A stretch of DNA of 64,000 bases from Cryptomeria japonica (GCF_030272615.1 NC_081410.1:140636849-140700848); one strand, 5' to 3'. Positions 41,046 to 52,545 are shown, numbered from the stretch's first letter. Notes: generated by a model not told the origin, from the sequence alone. Made by a program: numbers and translations.

Positions 41046-41790
41046 TGGGATCCGATAAGTTTTATTTATAAAATCATTTTGTAATTATTGCATAAGGGTT
41101 GACATTGAATATCTTTTGTATTGTAAGCCGACATAAGGCATATTGTTTGTAAGGGTATATAAGTCAATCTATTTGGTCATTTTGATATAGGATAATGTAT
41201 ATGAAAAGGAAAGAAGAACTGTGTAATGTGAAGGATATGTATGTAGGTCATTTGTATGCAAATGTAATATCATGCTATGATCAGTAGATGGTTTGTAAAT
41301 AATTCTTGGAGGAAAGGAGATACCGGTAGAAGGATTCAGAGTTTATGAACCGGTACAAAACAAAGCTTTAACCGGAACTCTTTTTGGCATTGCAGATGCA
41401 TTTTGTGAGTTCACCAGTACAGTTTTATTTCAGCAGAAGCTTGTAGTCAGTGAGACTCTTTTGTGTTGAGCAATGTGCTCTAGGCAGTGTGCCTTCCTAC
41501 ATGTGCAGGCCCCCATGCTATGTAATATCTTTCATATGGCTAGTGAATTGATATTGTGGGTCACAAATCCCACCATGGTTTTCCTCTTTGAGGTTTTCCA
41601 CATATAAATTCAGTGTGTTATAGTGTTCATTCATGTGGCTGGTTTATTTACTTCATGTTATATGTTTTTTCATTTACTGGTTTATATGTGTATGTTATAA
41701 AAGGTTAAAAGGTTAAAATCTTGTGTTACTGATAGAATACTCATTCACCCCCCCCCCTCTCAGTGTTCTTGGGTTTATTGTATTCCAACA
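41046..41790 (+). repeat. 5' LTR of element D, second part
   Basis: It continues 17252 and matches 62163-62875. TATATAAG (about 41157) is a plausible TATA box. It ends ..TTGTATTCCAACA at 41790. Confidence 0.85.
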
Positions 41791-41804
41791 ATTGGTATCA
41801 GATC
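41791..41804 (+). promoter_or_regulatory. Primer-binding site of element D (initiator-Met tRNA type)
   Basis: ATTGGTATCAGATC directly follows the LTR, the same 14 bases as in element E on the minus strand. Confidence 0.85.
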
Positions 41805-41865
41805 TTGATACCTCAGAGGAAGTTTAATAGCTTGAGGAAGATCCTGAAACCAAAATCATTGAACA

Positions 41866-42878
41866 TGGCTATGGAGAAGCAACTTGAGATGGCACTTGAG
41901 GATTATGATGCTAAAAGAATGAAGAACTTGAAAATACAAGATGAACTGAATTTTTCTAATGAATTCATTCTTATTCTACAAGAAAGGTTATCATCATCTC
42001 AAGCTAAGAGAAAGGAACTTTTGCAAAACCAGGATGATGAAGAGAAAAATGCACTTAAGGAACAATGTCAGAAGTTGAGTCAAGCTAACATGCTCATGAA
42101 GAATGAAATGCAAGACCTAACTATGAGGTTATCAAAAGATATTTAGGACAAAAAGAAGAAGGAATAAAATCTTGTTATATCTCTAAAGAACAAATTTGAT
42201 GAATGTAGCAGATTGACTCATGAGAATAATCTGTTGAGAACTGATTTGGTACACTCCTGGAATAATGAACAAGAGCTTGAAAAAAAAAAACCTCTGAGAG
42301 ATGATCTGACTACTGCAAGTGAGTATAAAGAAAAATTCAAGATTAGAGCTGCACAGTTGAATGATTTATTGAAAAGATAAAGGCAGAGTGAAGATTCTAG
42401 AGGACTTGGATTTATACAAGGTGAAAGCTCTGGTACTGTAAATGAAGATCAAACAACCGGTATGCAAAGCTCATTAGACCAGAGGAAACCGGTAAGGCAA
42501 TCTAATGCTTACAAATTCAATGGCAGATGTTTTCTTTGTAATAAATTTGGGCATATGGCTAGACAATGTAGAAATAGGACAAATCAAAACTACAATTCAG
42601 TTCCCGGTAAATGTACAAATTGCAAGAAATATGGTCATAAGTCAAAAGATTGTAGAATGAATGTTAAATGTCATGCATGTGGAAAGTTTGGTCATTTGGC
42701 TAATCAATGTAGGTCAAGGAATGACACTGGATATGTCAAAGCAAATGAAAAGAACAATGTTACATGTTATGCATGCAACAAAATAGGTCATATTTCTAAC
42801 TACTGTAGAAGTAAGACTACACCTGTTAACAATGATAAAACAAATGAGAAAGGAAAGAAAAAGGTAGAAGAAATATAG
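41866..42878 (+). pseudogene. Gag of element D: coiled coil plus four CCHC zinc knuckles, broken
   Basis: I start at ATG 41866 (MAMEKQLEMALEDYDAKRM). The first piece (to a TAG at 42144-42146) is Lys/Glu/Leu-rich and coiled-coil-like. The similar stretch 42147-42380 has further stops. The last open piece, 42462-42878, carries four knuckles: CFLCNKFGHMARQC, CTNCKKYGHKSKDC, CHACGKFGHLANQC and CYACNKIGHISNYC, all with intact Cys/His, then a basic tail. Gag binds and packages RNA. The layout matches element E's gag. No protease follows. Confidence 0.75.
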
Positions 42879-43344
42879 CAAGATCACACCAAGAGATGGG
42901 TTAGAAAATCTGAAGAACCAAGTGGAGATGTAACTACACCGGTAACTACACCTGTAACTCCACTGGTAGAATAGAGCATTCCTGCACCGATAGGAAATTC
43001 ATCTGGTAACTGAGGCATATGCCTTAGGGGTTAGCAAATTCACTATAAATCTTGCATAGTCCCCAGAAGAGATCTGGAGAAAGGTATTAATGGAGGTTTA
43101 TCCGGCATAAAATTGTAAAACTGACATCCAGTGGGGTACATTGCTAAGCATTTATGACAGTGATGAATTAGGGTTTACTCATTGATAAAAAAAGAAAATG
43201 GACTCATTTTCACTCACCCAGCACTTGAGAAAACCAAAGCAAAGCAAAGGAATTCTGATGGATTTCCAGCAGTCATCTGAGAAGCAATCAAAACCCTTCA
43301 ACTAGCGACTATTTTCTAGGTATTTCTTTTAAATAGCATATGGA
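42879..43344 (+). other. Spacer between gag and second ORF of element D
   Basis: There is no gene. Threonine-codon repeats (CCGGTAACTACACC-like) occur near 42940-42970. Pol would be expected here in an autonomous copia element and is absent. Confidence 0.6.
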
Positions 43345-43563
43345 TCATCATTTGCTCCTACTTTCATTGTGAATCCCACTATTGTTGAGGTCAAGGATAG
43401 GCTTAGGCATGTTTTCAAGGAAGTTCCCCAAATTTCTATGAAGGAAGACTCTATTAGCACATTTTTGAGAGTTTCTAATGGCATGGTCTATATAGAAGAT
43501 GTCAGGGCCTATATTCACTGGATATTGGAGGATTTAGGCACTGAGGAAATCAAGGGAATGTAT
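43345..43563 (+). pseudogene. Second ORF of element D, 5' piece, cut by element G
   Basis: The open stretch includes MNPTIVEVKDRLRHVF and aligns in position with the start of element E's second ORF (around 21950-21750 minus). It is interrupted at 43563 by G, whose TSD TGTAT is 43559-43563. It continues at 46826. Confidence 0.6.
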
Positions 43564-43883
43564 TGTTAGAGTAAAGGTTTTAATTTAATCATGTTGATTA
43601 AATTACCTTTATTCCTCTCTTACGATTTCACTTTAGTTTGCATTTGTGACATTTAATAATTATATTAATTATTAAATGTCTACCTATTAGGGTTTCTTTT
43701 AGGGTTGCACAATATCCTTTTATAAGGATTCATCATTGTAATTTATCTCTCTCTTGGATGAATACATTTTTTCAGCTTTCAGAGCACCCTTGCTTGTTTG
43801 TCTCCATCTCTTCTTTCTGTGACAGGTTATTTGCATGCAGGTGATCTTTGGGGTCTGTGAAGTTGGCTTTCTCAACTTCTACA
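43564..43883 (+). repeat. 5' LTR of element G (320 bp)
   Basis: It runs TGTTAGAGTAAAGG to CAACTTCTACA. A TTTATAAGG box lies at about 43720. It is identical by eye to 46506-46825. Confidence 0.92.
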
Positions 43884-43895
43884 TGGTATCAGAGC
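43884..43895 (+). promoter_or_regulatory. Primer-binding site of element G
   Basis: TGGTATCAGAGC directly follows the LTR: classical tRNA-iMet PBS. A second copy is at 44127-44138 after the internal partial LTR. Confidence 0.9.
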
Positions 43896-44969
43896 CCGAT
43901 CTAATTGATGGAGATCTTTTTCTCTGATTTTGCCGTTTTGCAGTGTTTTTTGCCAGTCAAAGTCAGAACAAGTTTTTTGCACTCCAGGAGCCATATCTTT
44001 TGCATACGGAGTAAAGGTTTTAATTTAATCATGTTGATTAAATTACCTTTATTCCTCTCTTAAGATTTCACTTTAGTTTGCAGGTGATCTTCGGGGTTTG
44101 TGAAGTTGGCTTTCTCAACTTCTACATGGTATCAGAGCTCCAGACCTGCTGCTTCTTGTTCGTGTTCTGAAGAATTTGGAGCTACGAGGGTTAGATCTGA
44201 CTTTCAGGTTTTGGTTGCATCAGATCTGTGTTTGTCTTCTGTTTTTTATTTTGGAATAGGGGGTATTTTTTTTTTCGGTGCACTTTGAGCCCAAACGGAC
44301 CTCACCGTTGAGCTCGTAGCGCCCAAAAACCCCTATTTCCATATAAAATTCATCCGATTTGGACACAGTTGCTCCAGAAGGCAAAAAATTTTTGCCCCAA
44401 GGCCGTACGGCCCTAGGGCACGCAGACCGAGGCGAAAGTTCAAAAAAAAATTCAAAAAAACAATTCAAAATCGCGTTTTTTAAAGCACCGCCGAGCGCAG
44501 CCAATTTAACGGCAGGCGCAGCTGGTGCGCAGCCCGGCGGCCACCACCCGGCCACCGTCGCGCCGCCCTGCGACCACCCGCCGCCTACGCGCCGCCAGTC
44601 GCTCGCCCACAGCCCGCGTGCCGCTCGCGCTCCGCCCGCGCGCCACCAATCCGCCGCCGCCGCCACAGCGCCACCTCACCCCTGCGCCAGCCCTTGGTCG
44701 CCCAGCGGACCAGGGGCCATTTTTTTTTAAGCCCCTGAGGGCTTGCAGGGCCATTTGTTTTTTTTTGGAGCTGTTTTTACAAAATCGGGCATAACTCGGG
44801 CATTTTAGCTCGGATTTTCGAATGGAAATAGGCGTTGGAAAGCTGGTTCCGAGCCCGATCTAATTGATGCAGATCTTTTTCTCTGATTTTGCCGTTTTGC
44901 AGTGTCTTTTGCCAGTCAAAGTCAGAACAAGTTTTTTGCACTCCAGGAGCCATATCTTTTGCATACGGA
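43892..44969 (+). repeat. Duplicated leader of element G enclosing a partial LTR and a GC-rich segment
   Basis: A leader segment of about 119 bp at 43892-44010 is repeated, almost unchanged, at 44851-44969. Between the copies lie a partial LTR (44010-44126: LTR ends joined by an internal deletion of about 200 bp at a short TTTGCA-like match), a second PBS (44127-44138), and a GC-rich stretch (about 44395-44725). Confidence 0.85.
44395..44725. other. GC-rich island inside element G's leader
   Basis: C/G-rich sequence (CGCCGCCGCCACAGCGCC-like) stands out from an AT-rich surrounding. Frames over it on both strands are long but only because stop codons are rare in GC-rich DNA. No protein family is recognised. 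It could be a captured host exon or UTR. Confidence 0.6.
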
Positions 44970-45214
44970 CTCCGTTTTTCGCAAACGAATAGGCGTTGGA
45001 AAGGGGTTTCTGTGCTCTTTCCAGATCTGTTATTTATTTTTCTAGAATCTACACCAGGTACATTTTATTCAGTACTTTGTGTTTTCACACATCTGTCACT
45101 TACTTGGACGTTTCAGACTTGGAAATGATTTGTTTGCATGGGATGGCTTTATTTGATCTGCTTTATCAGTATTAAAGTCATTTAGTCTCAGATTTGTTAA
45201 TTTGAAGAGTTATC

Positions 45215-46306
45215 ATGGGTTTTTCTACTCACCCTTCAGTTGTATTTCTAGAACGGGGTAATTATGAGTCATGGGCAACGGGCATACTTACACACTGTAG
45301 GTGGCTTAATATTTTGCCTTATTTGTATGATCTCATACCTGAACCAGCAACTTTAGAGGGAACACTAGCTTGGGATATCATTAGAAATCACATAGTAGGA
45401 GTTATTTTGTCTAGTGTTGATTCTGACACTGTGTGGGCTATATCGGGCATTGATTGTCCTCACTCACTTTGGACACGTCTTTGGGAGATCTATGGAGACC
45501 CCAGTCTTTCTCCATTCCCAAAGGATCCTACTTCAGATTGTCTTGTACCCATTGGTTGGAGAGATAACACACCTTTTGATCATGATACTTTCAAGGAACT
45601 TCAATATTTAGACACTCTTACATATTCCGATGAATCAGAGGATTGTCTCACAATTCCTACTCTTCAGACTGAGATTATACATGTATCAACATCATCTCCT
45701 TTTGTTCCTGATCAGTTTGATATTGCCTCTTCTTTGGCTCCTATTGATTCAGCTAAGCAGGACATCATACATCTTTCAGACATGGCTACTTGGGATTCTT
45801 ATCTTGCAGGCATTTCGTCTTTGTTTGTAGAGTCCTATATTGCAGACTTGGAGGATTACTTTGAGGATTTTCAACTCCTCTTTGTTGATAGCCATATTCC
45901 AGCTGTTAGCCCACCATCATCTGTGCATTCAGAGGTTGCAGTTTTTGAGTCTTCAGTTCAGTTTGGATTTGACATCTTTTGTTTCATTTCAGACAGAGGG
46001 ATTCTTCAGCATCCTATTATGGCACACATCTTGAGACAGATTGATTCTTCTCTCTTCACAGGGTTTCTTCATCTTCGTTCTTTGGATCCATTTCTTCCCA
46101 AGGGGAGGAATATTATATGCCGCTTCAGGATCTCTTTCTGGATTCTACCTCAGGCATCCATATGTGCGACAGGAGTTTCTTCATTGTGGGGGGGGCTTCT
46201 AGTCTCTTTCTTTTTCTCCTATGGAGACCATTGTATATGTACTTATATGATAGAAGTTGTCTATGGGGGGTATCATGTTATCCACCTCCTATCCTTCTGT
46301 TATTAG
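45215..46306 (+). CDS. Gag-like protein of element G (363 aa)
   Basis: The N-terminal third resembles copia-type gag: FLERGNYESWATGILTHC near residues 11-28, then a segment ending LWTRLWEIYGD about residues 85-95, the order seen in UBN2/Retrotran_gag proteins. The rest is Ser/Asp/Phe-rich with no zinc knuckle, protease or polymerase. The ATG at 45215 follows the leader directly. If translated it would supply particle protein only. Confidence 0.7.
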   Translation: MGFSTHPSVVFLERGNYESWATGILTHCRWLNILPYLYDLIPEPATLEGTLAWDIIRNHIVGVILSSVDSDTVWAISGIDCPHSLWTRLWEIYGDPSLSPFPKDPTSDCLVPIGWRDNTPFDHDTFKELQYLDTLTYSDESEDCLTIPTLQTEIIHVSTSSPFVPDQFDIASSLAPIDSAKQDIIHLSDMATWDSYLAGISSLFVESYIADLEDYFEDFQLLFVDSHIPAVSPPSSVHSEVAVFESSVQFGFDIFCFISDRGILQHPIMAHILRQIDSSLFTGFLHLRSLDPFLPKGRNIICRFRISFWILPQASICATGVSSLWGGLLVSFFFSYGDHCICTYMIEVVYGGYHVIHLLSFCY

Positions 46307-46505
46307 TGCATTTATTTCTTTCATCTCTTTTTGGAGTAGAGTTTTTCCCATGAGGTTTTCTCTATTTCTCCACTTTACAGAGATTTGGTTGTAATTGGGT
46401 ACCTGATCAGGCCTTGTTGCCGGGACCCAAGTTTTCTTGCATTGTAGTTACCTTTGCTTTCTTGCACATGTTTGTAACTGCACTTTTGCTCATCTTAAGG
46501 GGGGG
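46307..46505 (+). other. 3' noncoding region and PPT of element G
   Basis: This short spacer ends in TTAAGGGGGG (46496-46505), a purine run abutting the 3' LTR. Confidence 0.7.
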
Positions 46506-46825
46506 TGTTAGAGTAAAGGTTTTAATTTAATCATGTTGATTAAATTACCTTTATTCCTCTCTTACGATTTCACTTTAGTTTGCATTTGTGACATTTAATA
46601 ATTATATTAATTATTAAATGTCTACCTATTAGGGTTTCTTTTAGGGTTGCACAATATCCTTTTATAAGGATTCATCATTGTAATTTATCTCTCTCTTGGA
46701 TGAATACATTTTTTCAGCTTTCAGAGCACCCTTGCTTGTTTGTCTCCATCTCTTCTTTCTGTGACAGGTTATTTGCATGCAGGTGATCTTTGGGGTCTGT
46801 GAAGTTGGCTTTCTCAACTTCTACA
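46506..46825 (+). repeat. 3' LTR of element G (320 bp)
   Basis: It is identical by eye to the 5' LTR at 43564-43883, with TSD TGTAT following. Confidence 0.92.
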
Positions 46826-49729
46826 TGTATCAATCTATGAAACTAGGTAGCTCTGAAACAGAATCAAACCAATATATCAAATCATTGAGGATATAGGGTT
46901 AACTGGAATCCTGTATATTCCAGAATTCAAGGATGATATGATCAGATATGTTCTAAGTAGTGTCCATAATGAATTTTTCTGGTTGGACCGGCCCCACATG
47001 ATCATCAAAGAAGTTATGCAGGTGGTCACCGGCTTACCCAAAGTTGGACAGGAACCAAGGAAGAAGATCTCCAACAGTGCAGTTGAGAAGCTCACCGGTG
47101 CAACCCGTGATAAAATATCTATGACAGTCACCACCATCAAAGAGAATGATGTAAAATTTGCCAGCATGATCATCAGCTACAAGGTAACTCAATCAAGTCG
47201 ATTGAACTATGTTACCAGTTCCTGCATCCATGTTGCATATCAGATGATAAAGTATAATGAAAAATATGACTTGTGTGAATGGTTGAGGAGTGAGTTAATG
47301 ATTAATCTTGGCAAGATTAAAGGGGTTAAGAAAGGAACCTTCCAGTTCAGCAATCTTATCATCTATTTAATGTTATACTTCATGAATGAGCTACCGAGTT
47401 TGGGAAAGAAGCGTTGGACTCATGACATATCAGTAGGTATGTAGATCAAAGAAGCAATCACTAGTCTTGGTAGTAAAAAGGATGAGAAGATTTGGGGCTA
47501 CTTCAAAACTTTTTAGGAAAACATGAGACTAAGGGAGAGAATTTCCAAACACATTGTGGAGCAATACTCTACTGACATTTTCTTTATGGTAAAAATAGAT
47601 GAGCACTGATGGAAGCAATGAAACCTAGAACTATATGGGTCACTGAATTAGGTTATGAATTAGATGATGTCATTTTGGAGTTATATGCTAAAATGTTGAT
47701 TGATTCTCCTTTGTATGATAAGGCTAAACACTTTGGCACTGCAGAGGAGAAGGCTTTTGAAACTAAAACTAGTTTCAACAAGAAAAGAAGAGAGAAGAAG
47801 ATAGAAAAAATGTTTGCATTTGTTCAAGATATAATTCCCAGGATAGATATAGAACTAAGTTCTGGATCTAAATCGATAGATCAACCAGCAGCGGTTAGTG
47901 CTCCTGAGGTGAAGAGGCCTAAAACTTTCATTTCTTCTATCACTTCTGACTATGATCCAGAGGATAATCAACCTCTTTCATTTAGAAGGGTATAGAGGAA
48001 GAAATCTGACAAGCCTCCTGTAGAGGAGAAGAAGGTGGAACCAAAGAGGAAGATAATTAGAAAGTTAACAACTGCACCCACACCTCTAGCAAAAAAACCT
48101 ACTCAGAAGAGGTAGCCTGCTCCATCCGCTCCTGCAACCCCTAGTAAGAAGAAAATGAGTGATGAAGCAACTGAATCTGGTAAAGTGACTTGTGTCGAGT
48201 TAATTGATGAGGTAACTAAAGATGGAATTTTGAAGAATGTGTCAAATTTTTATGAAAAATTAGATGATAATGAGCAAAATAAAATAGAAGAAGCAATTTT
48301 GTTACATCTAGACATATATAAGAAGGCTTTGGTAAAAATTTTGAAAGAAATTCCCTTGTCATTGTACAATAAGTTAGATGCAAGTAGATTAGATGCAATA
48401 AGGAGGGACATTGAAATCAAAGAAGTTGAAATTTTGAATATGTGTGGCTCTATAAATAATGAGGAAATGAAAATATGTATAGATGTTGCTAATAGAATAG
48501 TCTTTAGCAGCAAAACCCAGCAAATAGGCCTAATGATGGGTAGAGTCAATGAGATAGTAAATGAGACCCGAAATGGTTGGACCAAATTCTTCCAAAAGAA
48601 TCCATATTTTCTCACTTCTCAAGAAGATTTTGCTAAGGCAACTGCTCCCACCATTCCAGACAAATCTAAAGGGAAAGGAATTTTAGGAAATTCAGTTCAA
48701 ATTTTGAGTGAACCAGCAGCTAAACCGAAAATTGATGAGAGTGTATGGACTAAACTGACATATACTACATTTGTACAGTCTGGGCAAGGTAATATACGTA
48801 ATGTATAGGTTACAGATAATATTGTGGATAAAACTCCACCGGCAGTAATAGATATTGCACCAAGTGGTGAAGCCACCAGTGCAATAGAGGAGACGAAAAG
48901 AGATACACTTAAAGAGGATAAGGAAGATAAGGAAAAGGAGACTGAACCAGTAGTTGATTCCCAGGCAAAAAATTTGGCAATTGACACTTCTCAAGCTGAG
49001 AAGAAATCAATCACAGAGATGAGTCCCACAGAGCTAATGATTATGGCTACTAAAAAGCTAATAAAGGAGGGATCTACAAAAAAAGGAATAATAGATCAAT
49101 CAATAACAGTTTTGCATAGATTGATTCTTGATTGTATGATTGAGAACAAAGCAAGCTCTTCCGGCAAGCTTAAGGGACTAACAGAGAATATATCTAAAAA
49201 CTTTCAGTCATTACAATATATTTCTGACAAGAAGGCACTTGAAATATTTACTCTAGCCAAGAAAGCCACTTTTGACCATATTATTGAGACAAAGAAGAGG
49301 AAGGTTGAAGAGAAACTTGTACTCATTGAAAAATCTTTGAAACAGTGTACTAACATCTACAGGGTCTATTGTAATATAGAAATTCTTACAGCAAATATAG
49401 ATCGGAGGTTAAAGGAATTACATGAAAAGATTGCTAATATTGCTAATTCTTTTGATGGACTAACTTCACTTACAACTTCCATTGATGGACCAATTTTGAC
49501 CTTGGAGAACCAAGTTTTTTCTTTTGAAAAGGAAAGAGACAAGATCATTTGGAGAGCAAGGAGTCTTAGAGGTTTGGTGAGTCCAAGATTGGATTCACTT
49601 GGTGTACATAAGAGGGAATGTATGGATATGCTTGTGAACCCCACACCGGTAGAAGTCATTGAGAAAGAAACACTAGCATATTTATTGAGTGGACATGTAT
49701 CCATATCTGGAAAACTCAAAATCGGCTAA
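46826..49729 (+). pseudogene. Second ORF of element D, main part: conserved protein of unknown function, broken
   Basis: After G the frame resumes, meets a stop near 46890, and is open at 46938-47444. That conserved head aligns with element E (VLSSVH, EVMQVVTGL and IHVAYQMIK segments). From 47609 to 49729 a single second frame runs, broken by TAG codons at about 47993, 48113 and 48806. It passes through a Lys/Glu/Pro-rich middle and a helical tail with coiled-coil character (about 49100-49700). The match with E is moderate, so the protein has been maintained over some time in a lineage without pol. It is unrecognised; candidate roles are an env-like or second structural protein. Confidence 0.6.
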
Positions 49730-50026
49730 GATACCTATGTACAGTTTCTAGAGAAACCTTACCTGGAAATTTTGAGATTGGTCAAGCTTTGGTAAAGTAA
49801 TCTATAATTATTCTTTCAATTCTTTCATTGGTCTTTGGCATTGATGCCAAAGGGGGAGTGTATATTATGTGAAAAATATGTATGTAATCCTAAGGGAAGG
49901 ATATCAAGCAGATTTTATTGCTGATAGGGTCAACAGCTCAGGGCGAGCATGTTTCATATTTTCAATTTAACCGACAGAGAATCCATTTTTCACATGATTA
50001 TTTCCATCAATGCCAAAGGCGGAGAT
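49730..50026 (+). promoter_or_regulatory. 3' noncoding region and polypurine tract of element D
   Basis: A perfect palindrome TTTGGCATTGATGCCAAA (49834-49851) is followed by GGGGGAG. A second CAATGCCAAAGGCGGAGAT (50008-50026) abuts the LTR and is the functional-position PPT, with one C interrupting the purines. Confidence 0.7.
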
Positions 50027-50032
50027 TGTTGG
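50027..50032 (+). repeat. 3' LTR of element D, first six bases
   Basis: TGTTGG, after which element C is inserted. GTTGG at 50028-50032 is C's TSD, repeated at 61998-62002. The LTR continues at 62003. Confidence 0.8.
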
Positions 50033-51488
50033 TGTAGACATCTAAAAATGGTCAACACTTGCGGAGTCATACTTTAACATTTGCGCATTGCCTTATTTTA
50101 GGGTTTTTGCGTCGCATTAACATTTCTTCTATGTTGTGCACTTGGTCTTCATCATTTGCGAGCATTGAGTCCTTCTTCTGCATTCCTCATTTTTCTCATT
50201 TTCAAATTAGGTCTTGTCGATAGAAATCTTCAGTCATGATTTTGGTCGATCTTTGTCCTTGTCAATCTCGTCATCGATCCTTGTCCTTGTCAATCTCATC
50301 ATTTTGTGATCGATTCGTCATCGATCCTTGTCCTTGTCAAATCATGTCATTATTGTGATCGATTCATCATTGATCCTTGTCCTTGTCAATCATGTCAATT
50401 TCAATCAATTAGTCATTGTTCCTCGTCAATTGGCACCTATCAATTTGGTCTCTTTACCAATCTTGGTCAATTCATCAACCAATCTCAATCGTTGGTCCCT
50501 TTATCAATCTTGGTCAATTTGTCAACCAATCTCAATCATTTATCAACTTTGGTCCTTTGTCAGTCTGAATCATGATCAAATCGACCCTACATCAATTATC
50601 TTTTGTCAAGACCTAATTATCGTCCTTGCATCTCTAATTCATCTTCTAGGGTTTTATGATTTATTCATTTAATCTTGTTTATCATTTTCCCTCTAGGTTA
50701 AATAATTTATTTATTTATCCTAAGTTTTTATGTCACAATTAAATATTTATTTAATTGGATAATTAATTCTCCCTCTTTTTGTGAATTAATTCATGAATGA
50801 AAAATTATTAATTAATTTACCTAATTTTCTAATTTCTAATTTCCTAATTTCCAATTCATCATTTCTAACCTAATTTTCTATTTTCTCCTATTTTTCTAAT
50901 ATTTCCCCTAATTTCATGGGAATGGCATAGCAATCTTGTCAATTTTGTCATAATTTGTCAATCAATCAATTTTGCATAGCAATCTTGTCAATTTTGTCAT
51001 AATTTGTCAATCAATCAATCTTGCATAGAAAGTGTCAATTTTGTCATAATTTGTCATATTTGTCATTCTTGATTTGAAATTTCCTTTCAAATCTCTTCAT
51101 GCTAATCTTTTCATCTCTCCGATTTGTCTATAAATTGGATGAGTTTCTTCAATTAATGGCATTATCGAAACTAATCACATTTTCAGAGAATCAATCACTC
51201 TTCTAGTATCCTTGCGCTGCCATTTCATCTTGTCAATCTTGCTTTCATATTATGCCTTTGCATTTGTAGGTGAGATCCATAAACAAAGCAATTTGAAGGA
51301 GAAAGAAGGACAATGGAGAATTATGGAGGAGATATTCACATTTGTAATGGTTTGCATTTGGTTTGATTATCTTGTCTTCATATCTCTATTGAATGTTTTT
51401 AGGATTTCTTTTCATTGCAATTCTAGTTTTTGTGATTGAGCTAGTTTAATATCTATTTGCTTTGATGAATTCCAAATTCCTATCTACA
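50033..51488 (+). repeat. 5' LTR of element C (1456 bp)
   Basis: It starts TGTAGACATCTAAAAATGG and ends TATCTACA. Minisatellite with ATCGAT cores lies at about 50250-50430, CTATAAATT at 51128-51136, and CAATCAATCAAT/TTGCATAG repeats at 50930-51060. Confidence 0.9.
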
Positions 51489-51509
51489 TTAATTGGTGAA
51501 CCCGACATG
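51489..51509 (+). promoter_or_regulatory. Primer-binding site of element C
   Basis: TTGGTGAACCCGACATG begins a few bases after the LTR end. It differs from B's PBS, so the tRNA primer may differ. tRNA not assigned. Confidence 0.65.
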
Positions 51510-51602
51510 AATCTAACCTCTTAACTGTGTTTTTGAGTGCTTTTGAGCTGATTTACAGGTGAAAAAATCAAGAAACAGGGCGACCCATAGCTTTTTGGAC
51601 AC

Positions 51603-51745
51603 TTCTGCGCCTGTGTAGGAGGGATCTGCGCCTGTGTTAAGGAGACCTGCGCCTGTGTCAAAGAGACCTACGCCTGTGTCAAGGAATTCTGTACCTATGT
51701 CAAGGCATTCTACGCCTATGTTGAGACATTTTGCACCTATGTAAG
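51603..51745 (+). repeat. CTGCGCCTGTGT array in element C's leader
   Basis: Seven copies of CTGCGCCTGTGTYAAGGA occur at about 20-bp spacing, decaying towards the 3' side (TGTACCTATGTCAAGG). It occupies the same leader position as array 1 of element B, with a related motif. Confidence 0.85.
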
Positions 51746-52074
51746 GCTAGAAACAGAGGTGAAAATTAGTGTTTTTACTTGCAAATTACTTTGTTTTCAT
51801 TCTGTTCTTATATTCTGGTTTTTCTTTGGTACTGATTCTCTATGCAGCACCTTGGCATTACGTCTAACGAAGACTAAAAATGAAACTACTAACAAATCTT
51901 ATGCAGGATGTGGTCAAAGACTTTTATTAAAACATCTTGCATGTGATTTTTAGAGTAGTTGCACATTTAGTTTCTTAAAGGTTAATGAACACCATGCATG
52001 CTTTGTTTGCTTTTAGTTTGTTTTCATGTTTTAACCCTTAGAATTGGGCCTACCTCCCAATTTGCCTGGCACTT

Positions 52075-52545
52075 CGCACAAGCATTGGTGAGAGGGAACA
52101 ACCCTAAGTGGTGACGGGCTGAAGCCAAGCTCTTCCGAACCACTCTAAATAATTGTGGATGCAATGAAAGTTGTAGACAACGGGTGCTGGAATGGTATTG
52201 CGATGATTTATTTGCCAGATCAATACCCACCCGAACGGATGCCCTTACTAGAATCTTTTGTTTTTAGAGGCCAAAATCCTTCTATCTGTTGGCTCAGGCG
52301 TTGTGATACATGCATGCCGAATACACCTCTCATGTACTCCTTAGTTAGAGATAGCAAGTTCTTGGGAAGTGATGCCCCTTGAACTCGAAGCTTGGTATGC
52401 CCGAGAAGTGAGTGCACTGTAAGGGGGAGCCAGTGCTACCAAGCGTCTAGCTATCCGGCTAAGTGTTGTATTTTATGGTTAGAGGATTCAACAGATATTG
52501 CCCTTGCCAGCCATAAGATTTGTTGTAAATGTGCTTGATTGTCTT
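52075..52545 (+). ncRNA. Conserved leader RNA block (element C copy)
   Basis: This is the homologue of 25890-26460 in B: AAGTGGTGACGGGCT..AACCACT, CGGATGCCCTTACTAG, CCAAAATCCTTCTA, CCCGAGAAGTGAGTG, GGAGCCAGTG and GCCAGCCATAAG in the same order. Intervening sequence has diverged. Confidence 0.65.

Larger units (their letters stand above)
43564..46825 (+). mobile_element. Element G: short non-autonomous gag-only LTR element (3262 bp)
   Basis: TSD TGTAT (43559-43563 and 46826-46830). LTRs of 320 bp (43564-43883 and 46506-46825) read identically. The PBS TGGTATCAGAGC is at 43884-43895, gag-like ORF at 45215-46306 and a purine run AAGGGGGG before the 3' LTR. With only gag it resembles the TR-GAG class of non-autonomous elements and would need copia-type enzymes in trans. 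It is young, inserted in the second ORF of D. Confidence 0.9.

Noticed and set aside
44359-44794. Ala/Arg/Pro-rich frames over the GC-rich island
   Set aside because: Several overlapping frames are open on both strands, as expected from GC-rich DNA with few stops; no domain is seen.
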